Positions 34,570 to 44,806 of a stretch of 64,000 bases of DNA are shown here, piece by piece. Numbering within the stretch: position 1 is the first letter of the stretch; every line of letters begins with the position of its first letter. Source of the DNA: an uncultured Lachnospiraceae bacterium. Lineage in GTDB: Bacteria; Bacillota; Clostridia; Lachnospirales; Lachnospiraceae. The stretch spans positions 1-64,000 of the forward strand of contig CAMUMG010000002.1 of NCBI GenBank assembly GCA_947089905.1, given 5' to 3'. A program made the translations under genes and the position numbers. The notes under the pieces are model-generated. The model was not told where the DNA came from and did not search any database. It saw only the letters and a program-made list of their open reading frames with translations.

Positions 34570-35525
34570 CAAATTCCTCCCTTTTCACTAAATATAATCC
34601 CAAGTAATTCTTTTAGTTCTTCTGGATTTCCACATTGATATAGTGCAGATTTATATTGCTTTGTACCCTTTCGTTTTTTCATACTATACGAAACGATTTT
34701 TTTCATATAAGTAAGAGAAAAAGTTTCGTCATAATATGTTGTTACTAAGGAGAGCTGTTCTAAGAGAAGTTGATATAAACTCTTGGTTATAGGTTTATTA
34801 GTTAATTCGCTAAAAATAAATGGATTTTGCAGACCATATCTTGCCAACATGATACCATCTGCACCTGTTTGAAACATGACTTGTTCCGCGTCCTTAGTAG
34901 AAAAAATTCCGCCATTTGCAATTACTGGAATTTTTACTGTTGATTTTGCCTGTTGAATTTGATCGTAATAAGGGGTTCCATCATACATCATAGAACGAGT
35001 TCTTCCATGAATTGTGATGAAATCTGCTCCTGAGTCCTCACAGAGTTTAGCAAATTCCGCAGCGTTTAGAGAGGTTTCACAAATACCAACTCGAAATTTT
35101 ACTGATACTGGTTTCCCGCTTCTTTTTACTCCACGGATGATCGCTGCCGCTCGTTTGGGATCTTCTAGCAAAGCACTTCCTTCACCGCTTTTATAGATAT
35201 TCGGAGTGGGGCATCCCATATTAATATCAATCAAATCAAAAGATTCTAAGAGCGGATCAGATGCCATTTGTTCCAAAATTCTAGGATCTCCACCTAAGAG
35301 CTGAACGGCACGAATGGGCTCTTTGGGAGTAGAAAATAATAGTTTTTGTGTTGCTTTATCTTTATATTTTAATGCGTTTGCACTGACCATTTCTGTAAAA
35401 CAAAGTCCTGCTCCTAACTCATAACATAACATCCGAAATGGATAACACGTATATCCAGCAAGCGGTGCCATAAAGACATTAGAAGTAAGAGTAAGAGAAC
35501 CAATCCGAAATTGTCTTAGTTCCAA
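34569..35525 (-). CDS. dusB: tRNA-dihydrouridine synthase
   Basis: This 318-residue FMN enzyme reduces uridines in the tRNA D-loop using NADPH. Motifs: MAPLAGYTCYPFR near the start, NMGCPTPNIYKSGEGSALL with the catalytic Cys, VKFRVG, and TIHGRTRSMMYDG followed by IPVIANGGI for the FMN phosphate. TTG at 35525 follows GGAGGAGAT. The more upstream ATG (35565 region) would put this ribosome site inside the gene. It is followed without a gap by the giant LRR gene. Subclass B is inferred from general similarity. Confidence 0.93.
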   Translation of the reverse strand: MELRQFRIGSLTLTSNVFMAPLAGYTCYPFRMLCYELGAGLCFTEMVSANALKYKDKATQKLLFSTPKEPIRAVQLLGGDPRILEQMASDPLLESFDLIDINMGCPTPNIYKSGEGSALLEDPKRAAAIIRGVKRSGKPVSVKFRVGICETSLNAAEFAKLCEDSGADFITIHGRTRSMMYDGTPYYDQIQQAKSTVKIPVIANGGIFSTKDAEQVMFQTGADGIMLARYGLQNPFIFSELTNKPITKSLYQLLLEQLSLVTTYYDETFSLTYMKKIVSYSMKKRKGTKQYKSALYQCGNPEELKELLGIIFSEKGGI

Positions 35526-35675
35526 TTTATCTCCTCCTTTCTTTATAGAAACTAATTTTATCATATTTTAAGTATTAAAAAAATACAATATGTGAAACTT
35601 TTTTTCTTTTGTTTCGTCTAATTTGCAGGGGATAAAATAGTAGTCCGTTTGAAACGGAAGAAATGGAGGTAGATT

Positions 35676-37286
35676 ATGAAACGAAAGCTAGTATTATTTC
35701 TGTGCTTTATAACAGGAGTTAGCTTTATTGGATGTGGAAAGCAGATAAAAAGCATGGATGGAAATTATATGAATCAAAATTCCATGCAAAGTATGGGAGA
35801 TATGAAAATACAAATGACAGATATGAGTAATACAGAAACAGGATTTCCTATACAAGCAGAGCCAGAATTTAATACAGAAGAGTATTCTTCAATTAATGAA
35901 AATCGTTTTCTGTCAGTAAAAAATCAGCCACTTTCCACTTTTTCGGCTGATGTAGATACAGCTTCTTACGCCAACATCAGAAGATTATTAAAAGAGCAAG
36001 GAAGTATTGATCCGGGTGCAGTTCGTATTGAGGAGATGATCAATTATTTTCATTATGATTATGATGCGCCAAAGGGCGATGAACCATTTTCCATTTCTAC
36101 AGAATTAGCAGACTGCCCTTGGAATTTAGATACTAAGTTATTATCAATAGGAATTCGGGCAAAAGAATTTTCTAAAGAAGGGCTTCCAGCTTCAAATTTG
36201 GTCTTTTTACTAGATGTTTCTGGTTCGATGTACAGTAGTGACAAACTTCCATTAATGGTGAGTGCCTTTAAAATGTTACTTGAAAATTTAACAAGTGCTG
36301 ATCGGATTTCTATTATTACTTATGCAGGAAAAGATGAAATTTTGTTAGAAGGAGCAGACGGAGCAGATCGACTTGAAATTGCAACTATCTTAGATGAACT
36401 TAAGGCTGAGGGTTCAACAAATGGATCGGCTGGAATTGAAACTGCATATGCTATTGCAGAAAAATATTTTATTTCAGGGGGAAATAACCGTGTTATTTTG
36501 GCGACAGATGGGGATCTCAATGTAGGATTAAGCAGTGAAAGTGAATTAGAAAAATTGATTGAAGAAAAAAGAGAAAAAGGAGTATTTTTATCTGTTCTTG
36601 GTTTTGGAGGAGGAAATTTAAAGGATAATAAATTGGAGACCTTGGCAGACTCAGGAAATGGAAACTATTCTTACATTGATAGTATTTTAGAAGCGAAAAA
36701 GGTTTTAGTAGAGGAGATGGGAGGAACTTTATTTACAGTTGCAAAAGATGTAAAGTTTCAAGTAGAATTTAATCCACAGAATGTAAAAGGATATCGACTT
36801 ATTGGTTATGAAAACAGATTGCTTCAAACAGAGGATTTTGAAGATGATACCAAAGATGCTGGAGAAATTGGTGCAGGTCATCGCCTGACAGTATTATATG
36901 AGATAGTGCCAGTAGACAGTCCAATGGAAATTAAGGGAACAGATTTAAAATATCAAAGTGATTCTACATTAGAGGAAGCTTCTGATGAATGGATGACAAT
37001 AAATATCCGCTATAAAGAACCAGATGGAGAAAAAAGTATTCTTATTTCTAAACCTGTTATGAAAGTAGATTATAGAGAATTTCCATCTGAAAACCTACAA
37101 TTTGCCGCATGTGTGGCACAATTTGGAATGTTACTACGAGAAAGTAATTATAAAGGAACAACAAGTTATGAAGGAATACTAGAACAGTTAGAAAAACTAG
37201 ACGCAGTGATTTCCGATCCATATAAAGAAGAATTTTATGAATTAATTCAACTAGCATCGAAAATACCACAAGTATTTTCGAAATAA
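35676..37286 (+). CDS. VWA-domain lipoprotein (YfbK-like, DUF3520)
   Basis: This 536-residue protein has a lipoprotein signal with lipobox FIGC (Cys near residue 20). An N-terminal YfbK domain follows (TFSADVDTASYANIRRLL, then EEMINYF), then a von Willebrand A domain (about 185-350) with MIDAS DVSGS. The C-terminal DUF3520 domain ends KIPQVFSK. The surface-attached VWA domain probably binds a protein partner through a divalent metal; the partner is unknown. TGGAGGT precedes the ATG. It is monocistronic and convergent with the duplicated-module protein. Confidence 0.87.
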   Translation: MKRKLVLFLCFITGVSFIGCGKQIKSMDGNYMNQNSMQSMGDMKIQMTDMSNTETGFPIQAEPEFNTEEYSSINENRFLSVKNQPLSTFSADVDTASYANIRRLLKEQGSIDPGAVRIEEMINYFHYDYDAPKGDEPFSISTELADCPWNLDTKLLSIGIRAKEFSKEGLPASNLVFLLDVSGSMYSSDKLPLMVSAFKMLLENLTSADRISIITYAGKDEILLEGADGADRLEIATILDELKAEGSTNGSAGIETAYAIAEKYFISGGNNRVILATDGDLNVGLSSESELEKLIEEKREKGVFLSVLGFGGGNLKDNKLETLADSGNGNYSYIDSILEAKKVLVEEMGGTLFTVAKDVKFQVEFNPQNVKGYRLIGYENRLLQTEDFEDDTKDAGEIGAGHRLTVLYEIVPVDSPMEIKGTDLKYQSDSTLEEASDEWMTINIRYKEPDGEKSILISKPVMKVDYREFPSENLQFAACVAQFGMLLRESNYKGTTSYEGILEQLEKLDAVISDPYKEEFYELIQLASKIPQVFSK

Positions 37287-37290
37287 TATA

Positions 37291-37349
37291 GAACTAAAAA
37301 ACAGACCAAATCCCAACATTAGACTAAGATTTGGTCTGTTTTTTAGTTC
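37291..37349. terminator. bidirectional terminator
   Basis: A 21-bp perfect stem (37291-37311 with 37329-37349) has an A tract on one side and a T tract on the other. It separates two convergent genes and serves both. Confidence 0.9.
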
Positions 37350-38933
37350 TTATCCCTCTGGAGGATATGATTTTTTTCTACAGGATAAAATAATCATGAA
37401 AATACAAATTATAATTGTAACAAATACCGCAGTATTAGCGATAGGGGCAATAGAAGTCCCTTCATATTCAACATTATCCCAATTCGTATCTAAAGATGGA
37501 GGAACTGTTTCCTCTTTTGTATCAGTAGTAGTTTGGTTCGTATTCGTGCTAGAAGAACTATTTTGGAAAAGAAGTTTTTTATCCTCAATAGCATCTAATA
37601 CAGATTGATAGACCTTAAAATCTTTTGTAGAAGCAAGCTCTGTTCCATCAGCTAAACGAAAAGAAATGTTGGAAAGCAATATATTTGCTTCATCATAGGA
37701 AGCCGAGTTCCACCAAGAACCATATCCGAAATAAAGGGTTTCTGCACCAGTAATCCAATCTAATACTGGAGAAAAATCAGAAGCAGTATAATTTTGACTA
37801 CCTCTTGCTTCATCTGATAAAATACTTTGATCATAACAGAGAACATCATTTGAATAAACATGAAATCCAGTTGGTTTAAATTCAATACGAATATCTGCCT
37901 TTTCCCCGATATAATCTTCTACAAGAAGATAATCTTTTAAGTTTGCATCAAAATATCCCCCAAATGAAGGACTGTTAAAACCTAAATAGGAAGCAGGAGT
38001 AAAATAAAGTCTTCCTCCATAGTCCTCTGTTCCACAGATAGAAAAAATAGTTCCAAGAGGATGGATATCTCCTATAGAATTAGCAGTAAATTCGATAATA
38101 ATTCCCTGTGAGGTATCTTTTCCAATAAATGGGTTAGGATATGTATAAATAGGAGTAAAATTACCAAACTCTTCTGTATGGTACGAGAGATCTAGGGATT
38201 CTACTGTTACTAATTTTGAGTTTTCTGTATCAATCGTTTGAACAGATGTGACAATCTCAATTGGCTCGTTCATTTCATTTTCTGTAAAATAAGAACCAAC
38301 TACGGTTCCATCTGCTAATTCAAAGAAAGTATCAGTCAGTTCGATATTTGATTCATCAAAACCTGCTCCATTCCAAAATGAGCCGTATCCAAAATACAAA
38401 GTATCTGCATGAGAGAACCACTCAAGTAGGGCAGACCAAGAAAAAGACTCCTGTAAAGTGACATTACTAGAACGTTCTTCATCTTCCAAAATCGTTTGAT
38501 CAAAACAGAGTGTTCCATTAGCACTTACAGTAAAACCATTAGGGGTAAAGGCAATTTCTATATCTGCACCTTCACCGATAAAGTCTTCTATAAGAAGGTA
38601 ATCTACTAAATTGGCATCCCAAAAACCCAAGGAAGCAACATTCATGCCAAGATAAGAGCCAGGTGTAAAGAAGATTCTTCCATCATAGTCCCCTTTTCCG
38701 TGCAGAGAGAAAATAGTTCCTAAAACATGTATATCACCGTTAGGAACGGCATGAAAACGAATTCGGACACCTGCGGAGGTATTTTTATTTTGAAATGGAT
38801 TTTTATAACTATAGACAGGAATGAAATTACCAGAAGTTTCTTCGTGAATAGAAAGATCCGCTGCCTGTACAGTTATAGTACTTTGCAATGCTAAAAGTAA
38901 TACTAGAAAACATACTATAATTTTTCTCTTCAC
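37350..38933 (-). CDS. membrane-anchored surface protein with duplicated beta module
   Basis: This 527-residue protein has a signal peptide (1-24, ending VQA), two tandem copies of a roughly 200-residue module (about 30-235 and 250-455), a Ser/Thr linker, and a C-terminal transmembrane helix (about 497-517) followed by RKK. Shared landmarks in each copy are GNF.P.Y.Y.NPF, GDIH.LGTIFS, FTP.SYLG, DYLL.ED.IGE.ADI and LYFGYGS.WN. The fold looks like a jelly-roll, possibly concanavalin-like, but I recognise no named family. GTG start after AAAGGGGA. It follows the MCP gene by 17 bases in one operon. Confidence 0.75.
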   Translation of the reverse strand: MKRKIIVCFLVLLLALQSTITVQAADLSIHEETSGNFIPVYSYKNPFQNKNTSAGVRIRFHAVPNGDIHVLGTIFSLHGKGDYDGRIFFTPGSYLGMNVASLGFWDANLVDYLLIEDFIGEGADIEIAFTPNGFTVSANGTLCFDQTILEDEERSSNVTLQESFSWSALLEWFSHADTLYFGYGSFWNGAGFDESNIELTDTFFELADGTVVGSYFTENEMNEPIEIVTSVQTIDTENSKLVTVESLDLSYHTEEFGNFTPIYTYPNPFIGKDTSQGIIIEFTANSIGDIHPLGTIFSICGTEDYGGRLYFTPASYLGFNSPSFGGYFDANLKDYLLVEDYIGEKADIRIEFKPTGFHVYSNDVLCYDQSILSDEARGSQNYTASDFSPVLDWITGAETLYFGYGSWWNSASYDEANILLSNISFRLADGTELASTKDFKVYQSVLDAIEDKKLLFQNSSSSTNTNQTTTDTKEETVPPSLDTNWDNVEYEGTSIAPIANTAVFVTIIICIFMIILSCRKKSYPPEG

Positions 38934-38950
38934 TTACAACATCCCCTTTC

Positions 38951-40678
38951 TTAAACATTTCGGAACGCATCTGCCCGCTCCTTTAATTGCGCAACAATTT
39001 CTATATTAAAACCAGCCTCTTTGTTAATGTTCATAATCTCAGTGACCATCTCTGTTGTGTTAGCAGAAGATTTAGAAATTCCGTTAGCACTTTCACCTAC
39101 AGAGGCAGCAATTCCATCCATAGATTCCACTAATTCGCTGATGATTCTTTGAAGCTGTTCTGTTTTATTCGTACAATCATTCATCGTTCCATTGACATAT
39201 TTAGCATCTTCTAAATATTGTCTTCCAGAGGCAACAAAAGAATCATAATCTGGAAGAATAGTAGAGTCGATATATTCAACCATTGTATTGGCATGTTCGC
39301 TTAAATTTTGTACTGCAGCTATAACAATCTGATTGATATTTTGTATATTGTTGGCAGTTTCTCTACTGTTATCTGCGAGCTGACGAATTTCATCTGCAAC
39401 TACTGCAAAACCTCGACCAGCATCACCAGCTCTTGCTGCTTCAATAGAGGCGTTTAAAGCTAATAAATTAGTTTGACTTGCAATGCTTAAAATTTCATTG
39501 GTTAATTTGCTAATACGATTAACACTTTGACTGTCTTCTATTGCCTGCTTTAGAGTTTCTACAATGGAAGAAACCATCTCATTTGTAGCTTTTTTGTTAG
39601 AAACTGCATTTTTTTCAAACTGTTCTGCACGATGTTTCATTTCATTGGTATAGTTATAAATATTATTTGTAGAGTTGGCAACATCTTTTACTTCATTTCC
39701 TACTTCGGCAGTATTGGCATTGACAATTTCAATCGTGGCAGAAACTTCTTCCATCGTAGTAGAAAGTTCTTCCATTGTACTAGAAATATCATGAGAGGTA
39801 GTAGTTGCTTTAGTAATATTGGAGGCTATCGTATCAAAAGAGTTTGTCAGATGATTTGAGGCAGAAATAATTTTACTCATAATATCTTGAAGGGAATGAA
39901 TAAAAGAATTGACTCCTTGAGCAAAGCGTCCAAATTCATCTTTAGATTCCACAGGAACTCGCTCTGTTAAATCACCTTCACGTTTTTCAATTTTTTCAAT
40001 GATTTGAAGAAGCTTGCGTTCTGCATGAACAGTTGGAGAAACGATTGATTTAGATAAAACAATAGCAGAAGTAATAACAACTACTACCATAATTGTTGTC
40101 ATAGCTAATACCATGATATTGGCATTTTCATAGGTATTTTCTTGTTGTCTTTTTGAAAAGGCAACACTTAGTTGAGCATCTTTAACAATAGAACTCACAT
40201 GTTGTTCTAATTGTTTAAAGAGATCTGTCAATACTCCATTTACATTACTAGCGGCTTCTTGAGCATGTCCGGCGGAACTTAAAGAGAGCGTTAGATCATA
40301 CTTTTCTAGATATTGTTCATAGATTTTCGTTAGGGTGGTATAGTTAGACTGCTCTAGATTATTTTGAGAAGAGAGCATAGAATAATAACTATCCATATCT
40401 GCTTTTAATTGTGCTTTTGCCTGTTTGATTTCAGACTCTTCTTTCTGTTTATTCTCCTCTGTTTCAGAAATACAGTGTGTAAGTAAGAGCTGTTGAAGCT
40501 CTTGAACGGTCGATGAGATATAGTCAACTGTCATAATGAGTGGCAGATGTTTATCTGAAATCTCATTACTGATAGACTTTAACATGTTTAGAGAATATCT
40601 ACATAAAATACCTGTTAGACCGCCTGCAAGTACAAGAATAAACAGAGGAGTAAAAAGTTTTGCCCTCATGTTTTTCAT
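38951..40678 (-). CDS. methyl-accepting chemotaxis protein
   Basis: This 575-residue receptor has TM1 (about 8-28), an extracytoplasmic four-helix-type ligand domain of about 155 residues, TM2 (about 187-210), a HAMP domain and a long cytoplasmic coiled coil. The conserved hairpin tip [19 protein letters not shown] and [12 protein letters not shown] contact CheA and CheW. It senses an unknown ligand. No other chemotaxis gene is nearby. It is followed by the duplicated-module surface protein with a 17-base gap. Confidence 0.94.
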   Translation of the reverse strand: MKNMRAKLFTPLFILVLAGGLTGILCRYSLNMLKSISNEISDKHLPLIMTVDYISSTVQELQQLLLTHCISETEENKQKEESEIKQAKAQLKADMDSYYSMLSSQNNLEQSNYTTLTKIYEQYLEKYDLTLSLSSAGHAQEAASNVNGVLTDLFKQLEQHVSSIVKDAQLSVAFSKRQQENTYENANIMVLAMTTIMVVVVITSAIVLSKSIVSPTVHAERKLLQIIEKIEKREGDLTERVPVESKDEFGRFAQGVNSFIHSLQDIMSKIISASNHLTNSFDTIASNITKATTTSHDISSTMEELSTTMEEVSATIEIVNANTAEVGNEVKDVANSTNNIYNYTNEMKHRAEQFEKNAVSNKKATNEMVSSIVETLKQAIEDSQSVNRISKLTNEILSIASQTNLLALNASIEAARAGDAGRGFAVVADEIRQLADNSRETANNIQNINQIVIAAVQNLSEHANTMVEYIDSTILPDYDSFVASGRQYLEDAKYVNGTMNDCTNKTEQLQRIISELVESMDGIAASVGESANGISKSSANTTEMVTEIMNINKEAGFNIEIVAQLKERADAFRNV

Positions 40679-40813
40679 ATCTCCCCATCTCCTTTTTCTA
40701 TAATATTTAATTTAAATATAGTATAGCACAAGATGGGAGAAATGTAAAATATATTTAAAAAATAAAAAAAAATGAAATTAAATTTATGCAGTTCGTATTA
40801 ATATGAAAATTTT

Positions 40814-40877
40814 AGAAATAAGAAAAGCACAAAAAATAAGTCTATTTTGACCTGTTTTTTGTGCTTTTCTTATTTCT
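40814..40877. terminator. terminator of the hydrogenase operon
   Basis: A 23-bp perfect stem (40814-40836 with 40855-40877) lies just after the hydrogenase stop on the minus strand. The arms contain AAGCAC and GTGCTT with an A/T-rich base. Confidence 0.88.
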
Positions 40878-40889
40878 TAAAAAAGGATA

Positions 40890-42344
40890 TTATTTACGGT
40901 GCATAGTAATATTACAATCTTCATAACTATGTACTGTATCATAAATAGCCCGATCATCGACAGATTTTAGGACATTAGCACGATTTAATTGTGCCTGTCT
41001 ACCGCTTAAAACTGCACCTGGACCATTTACACAGCCGCCTTCACACGACATTCCCTCTAAAAAATCTTCTGGAAGTTTTCCGGCTTTTAATAGCATCAAT
41101 GCCTTTTTACACTCAGCAGCACCATTACATCCTTTTACATGAATGTCTGCTTGTATACCTTTTTCTTTTAATGCCTGTAGTACAGAAGCTGTTACACCAC
41201 CTGCTACAGCAAAATTCTTTCCGAAAATACTGCCTTGCTGCATATTTTGACCAAAGGAAGACAACTCAATCTCTTTTGCTCTAAACATTGCATTTAATTC
41301 GTCAAAGGTAAGGGCATAATCTGTTCCACCTTCTGTAATATGATCGAGAACCTCACTTTTTTTTGCAATACATGGACCAATAAATACAGTAATTGCATCT
41401 GGATGTAGTGCTTTTACTACTTTTGCAGTCGCCTGCATCGGAGAAATTGTTGTAGAAATATTTTTTGTAAGTTCAGGAAAATGCTTCCTAATCATATTTA
41501 CAAAGGCAGGACAGCAGGAAGTAGTCATTTTTTTACCTTCTTGATATGCTTCATACCATTCTTCTGATTCAGAAGCAGCAACAAAATCTGCACCAAGTGC
41601 TACTTCAAACATTCCATCAAAACCAAGCTCTTTGATTCCTTCTGCCAAAATACCAGTGGAAACCTGAGCACCAAATTGTCCCTCCACGGCCGGGGCAACC
41701 ATTGCATAGACAGGAATATCCGAACGAAGCAAATTGATAACATCAACTAAAAAAGAGCGGTCAGAAATTGCTCCAAATGGACAATTACGAATACAATTTC
41801 CACAACTGATACATTTATCTTCATCAATAATTACAATGCCATTTTCATCCATTGAAATGGCATCAACTGGACAGCTTCTTTTGCATGGGCGCATTAGATC
41901 GGCAATGGCATTATAAGGACAGGCTTGTGCACACTTTCCACACTCTTTACATTTGGACGGATCGATATAAGCACGATCTCTAGACATGGTAATTGCTTTA
42001 AAATTGCAAGCATTTTGACAGCGTTTTCCCATACACTTTTGACAGTTATCGGTTACGACAAAACGAGTGATTGGACACTCTTCACAGGCAGAACTAATGA
42101 CTTGCACGATATTTTTATCATCTTTTTTAGAAGAAGGAGATTTTCCTTGAGCAAGTAAGATTCTCTGGCGGATAATTTCTCTTTCTTTATAGATACAACA
42201 GCGAAAATTTGCCTGTGGTCCAGGAATCATTTCAAATGGAAGTTGATCCTTTTTTTCTTCTAACTCCCCTTGAAAAGCAAGTTTTGCAACTTCATAGAGA
42301 ACTTCATTTTTAATTGTACCAATATCAATATTTCCCTGTAACAT
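40890..42344 (-). CDS. [FeFe]-hydrogenase catalytic-type protein (HfsD-like)
   Basis: This 484-residue protein has several 4Fe-4S motifs in the first 200 residues (C-x2-C-x2-C-x3-C sets near 101-113, 132-142 and 178-188). An H-cluster domain follows: L1 TSCCPAF (275-281, C277 and C278), L2 GPCIAKKSE (323-331) and L3 MSCEGGCVNG (432-441). All four H-cluster Cys are present. The usual Met before L2 Pro-Cys is Gly, a feature of the sensory/hfs-like branch. Proton reduction or H2 oxidation is likely. It is last of the four-gene operon. AAGGAGG precedes the ATG. Confidence 0.88.
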   Translation of the reverse strand: MLQGNIDIGTIKNEVLYEVAKLAFQGELEEKKDQLPFEMIPGPQANFRCCIYKEREIIRQRILLAQGKSPSSKKDDKNIVQVISSACEECPITRFVVTDNCQKCMGKRCQNACNFKAITMSRDRAYIDPSKCKECGKCAQACPYNAIADLMRPCKRSCPVDAISMDENGIVIIDEDKCISCGNCIRNCPFGAISDRSFLVDVINLLRSDIPVYAMVAPAVEGQFGAQVSTGILAEGIKELGFDGMFEVALGADFVAASESEEWYEAYQEGKKMTTSCCPAFVNMIRKHFPELTKNISTTISPMQATAKVVKALHPDAITVFIGPCIAKKSEVLDHITEGGTDYALTFDELNAMFRAKEIELSSFGQNMQQGSIFGKNFAVAGGVTASVLQALKEKGIQADIHVKGCNGAAECKKALMLLKAGKLPEDFLEGMSCEGGCVNGPGAVLSGRQAQLNRANVLKSVDDRAIYDTVHSYEDCNITMHRK

Positions 42345-42359
42345 GTTTGCCTCCTTAAT

Positions 42360-43058
42360 TTAAGATAGATTTATAGTAGACGAAAGATCAGATGGTGCAG
42401 ATAGAATTCTTGCTGCTAATAAAGTTGTATCATCTCCGGGATGGTTATTATATAATTCTAAACACTTGTCAAGAAGCAGAGAAACAAATTCATTTGCACA
42501 AGGACATTGAAGAGAAAGTTTTGCAGCAAATTCACAAACTCCTTCTCTTGTCCAGCCAAATGGATAGATACCTCCAAGCCCTGCAAAGGTAACACCATCA
42601 CTGAGTAAGATTAAATAATCTCCCGATTCCACAAAAAAACGACTTTCCCGAATGGTTTTTCCCTCGATCTGAATTTGTGTCCACTCAAGAGGAAGAACAT
42701 TTCCATTCCGTAAAAAAATACAGGAAGGATTATCAAATTCAATTAATCTAGCACTTCCGTCGGTTCCTAATTTTAAAATGCTAAAAGTAGAATAGGCTGC
42801 TTTTCGAACTTTACATGTGGGAAGGGTTCGAATTACAGTATGAACACAATCTTCTAAATCAGCTCTATAGCGAAACATTGTTCCAAGGATCTTAGACGTT
42901 AAAGTAGCTAAAATATTTGCTTTAACTCCACTTCCCATTCCATCGGCAAGAATGAGTATCTGATCCTCTCCAGCAGTTAGAATTTCTGTTTTATCTCCAC
43001 ATAATTCTTCTCCATATTTAATCAGGCTTTTTCCAGCAATATCAGCAGCAAATTTCAT
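42360..43058 (-). CDS. SpoIIE-type PP2C serine phosphatase (HfsC-like)
   Basis: This 232-residue protein carries a PP2C/SpoIIE phosphatase core with metal-binding Asp in LILADGMGSG (near residue 50), DYLILLSDGVTF (near residue 150) and a C-terminal GDDTTLLAARI. It is short, with no sensor domain, so a partner must supply control. ATG overlaps the stop of the PAS hydrogenase gene (ATGA). Its constant company with PAS-hydrogenases suggests it relays redox or H2 status to a phosphoprotein; that is inference. Confidence 0.85.
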   Translation of the reverse strand: MKFAADIAGKSLIKYGEELCGDKTEILTAGEDQILILADGMGSGVKANILATLTSKILGTMFRYRADLEDCVHTVIRTLPTCKVRKAAYSTFSILKLGTDGSARLIEFDNPSCIFLRNGNVLPLEWTQIQIEGKTIRESRFFVESGDYLILLSDGVTFAGLGGIYPFGWTREGVCEFAAKLSLQCPCANEFVSLLLDKCLELYNNHPGDDTTLLAARILSAPSDLSSTINLS

Positions 43059-44806
43059 AAAATTTCCTCCTGATTTTTTGAAGTGGTATCGTCTTGACTG
43101 ATCATATCCCGCAGCCGATTCAATGTAACTTTTGTTTCAGCCGTTGTTTCTCCAAGAAGACCTGCAATTTCCTGTGCAACAAACATTTGACGATCAATTA
43201 CCTTTTGTGCCATTTCTAGGGCATCAAGCCGAATAGTCTGTACTTTTTTTCGATTTTCTTCCTCTTTAGTAATATCATCTAAAATAATTAGAACACAGTT
43301 TTGTGGTTCAATAGGAATGATTTTTTGTAGAGTGATACGATTAAGAGCGGGATAGGTTACTTTTTGATCATAAATAGGCTTGTTTGTTTTTAGAACCTGT
43401 AAAAATGGCTCAATATCAACAAAAGAATCAAATGAAACCCCGTGTGAAAGAATCCCCAGAGGTGCAAAAAATTCTTCAGCGGAAGAAGAATATTCTAATA
43501 AATGACCTTTACTGTCCAAAATTAGTATAATATTTGGAGTATGATCAAGAACTGCATTAGCCATTGATTGTGCTCTCTCCTGCATATAAGGTAGACACAT
43601 AGTAAGTTCGGCTTTTCCTTCTAAAACTGCCACTGCTTTTTCACGACAGGAATTATATCCACAGGCTCCACAGTTTAAAAGATCCTGTTTGGAATGTTTA
43701 CCTAATAGATGGAGTATACGAAGAATATCTTCTTCCGAAGGTTCTTGTATCTTTGGAGAACGATCTGAAAAAGTTCGACGCATAAAGGAAATATCATGAA
43801 AACTATCTTCTTTTTCTTCCACCTGTGTTTTATCTTGATCAGAAGCGGCATAACGCTGAAAAGAAAGCATACCTGAAAAGCGTTTTTGATATGATGATAG
43901 AGCAGAACCATTAATACATCCTCCGTTACAGGCATTTACTTCAAGAAAACAAGGTTCTAATTCATTTCGCATCAGGCTAGAAAACAGATCCATACAATTT
44001 TCTAAACCGCTTACACTAAGTCGGCGGTATTTTGAAGAAATATCCTCTGTAGAAAAGGTAGTAAGAATTCCTCCCTCTTCTGGATAAAACCGATGAATTC
44101 CCGGAGATTTTCCAGAGAACTTGGCTTCCTGTAACTGAGATGGAACAATTTTTTCTTCTTTTAGCCAGTCTTCTAATTCATGAAAATTTAATACTGCATC
44201 TACTACACCCTTTGTTCTAGGATCAATTTCTGCCTCTCGTTTTTTGGCAATACATGGTCCAATAAATACAATTTTGACTTCTTTCCCATATTGTACTTTT
44301 AACTGTTTTGCATGGGCGATCATAGGAGAAACTACAGGCGCAAGATATTCACATAGAGATGGATAGTAAATTTCAATTAAATCATTAATAGAAGGGCAGC
44401 AGGAACTAATAATGTATTTCATCTTATTTTCTTTCATTAACTCACGATACTGAGCAGTTACAAGAGCTGCACCTTGTGCAGTTTCATAGATGGCATGAAA
44501 ACCGAGCTCATAAAGTGCTTGTACTGTCTGCCCAGGAGTATGAGAAGTAAAAAAGGCAGCATGGGAAGGAGCAAGAGAAATAATCACTTGATATCCCTTA
44601 TGTAAAAATTGTTTTACACGATCTAAATCGCTGATGAGTGTTTTTGCATTTTGAGGGCATACATCTAAACAACGACCACACAAAATACAGCGGTTGTCCA
44701 TAATATAGGCTTGCGAATTTTGTACAGAGATTGCCTTTAGGACACAATTTCTCACACAGCGATAACAATTCCGACATTTTGCACTTTTAAACCCTATAAC
44801 ATCCAT
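43055..44806 (-). CDS. PAS-domain [FeFe]-hydrogenase-like sensor (HfsB-like)
   Basis: This 583-residue protein has an N-terminal dicluster ferredoxin (CRNCYRC, CILCGRC), an H-cluster domain (about 75-320) with SSCCPS, GPCIAKKRE and NACNGGCING, then a 4Fe-4S cluster domain CGACGYNSC with a later Cys (about 375-410), then a PAS domain (about 425-520) and a C-terminal helix. This order is that of group C (HydS/HfsB) hydrogenases, thought to sense H2 or redox state. It lies between the 2Fe-2S ferredoxin and the PP2C phosphatase. A signalling role is family knowledge plus inference. Confidence 0.86.
   Translation of the reverse strand: MDVIGFKSAKCRNCYRCVRNCVLKAISVQNSQAYIMDNRCILCGRCLDVCPQNAKTLISDLDRVKQFLHKGYQVIISLAPSHAAFFTSHTPGQTVQALYELGFHAIYETAQGAALVTAQYRELMKENKMKYIISSCCPSINDLIEIYYPSLCEYLAPVVSPMIAHAKQLKVQYGKEVKIVFIGPCIAKKREAEIDPRTKGVVDAVLNFHELEDWLKEEKIVPSQLQEAKFSGKSPGIHRFYPEEGGILTTFSTEDISSKYRRLSVSGLENCMDLFSSLMRNELEPCFLEVNACNGGCINGSALSSYQKRFSGMLSFQRYAASDQDKTQVEEKEDSFHDISFMRRTFSDRSPKIQEPSEEDILRILHLLGKHSKQDLLNCGACGYNSCREKAVAVLEGKAELTMCLPYMQERAQSMANAVLDHTPNIILILDSKGHLLEYSSSAEEFFAPLGILSHGVSFDSFVDIEPFLQVLKTNKPIYDQKVTYPALNRITLQKIIPIEPQNCVLIILDDITKEEENRKKVQTIRLDALEMAQKVIDRQMFVAQEIAGLLGETTAETKVTLNRLRDMISQDDTTSKNQEEIL

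Noticed and set aside
40890..44806. The two H-cluster proteins as one ordinary bifurcating hydrogenase
   Set aside because: No NuoF-like flavin subunit is present; PAS domain and phosphatase indicate an hfs/sensory-type locus.
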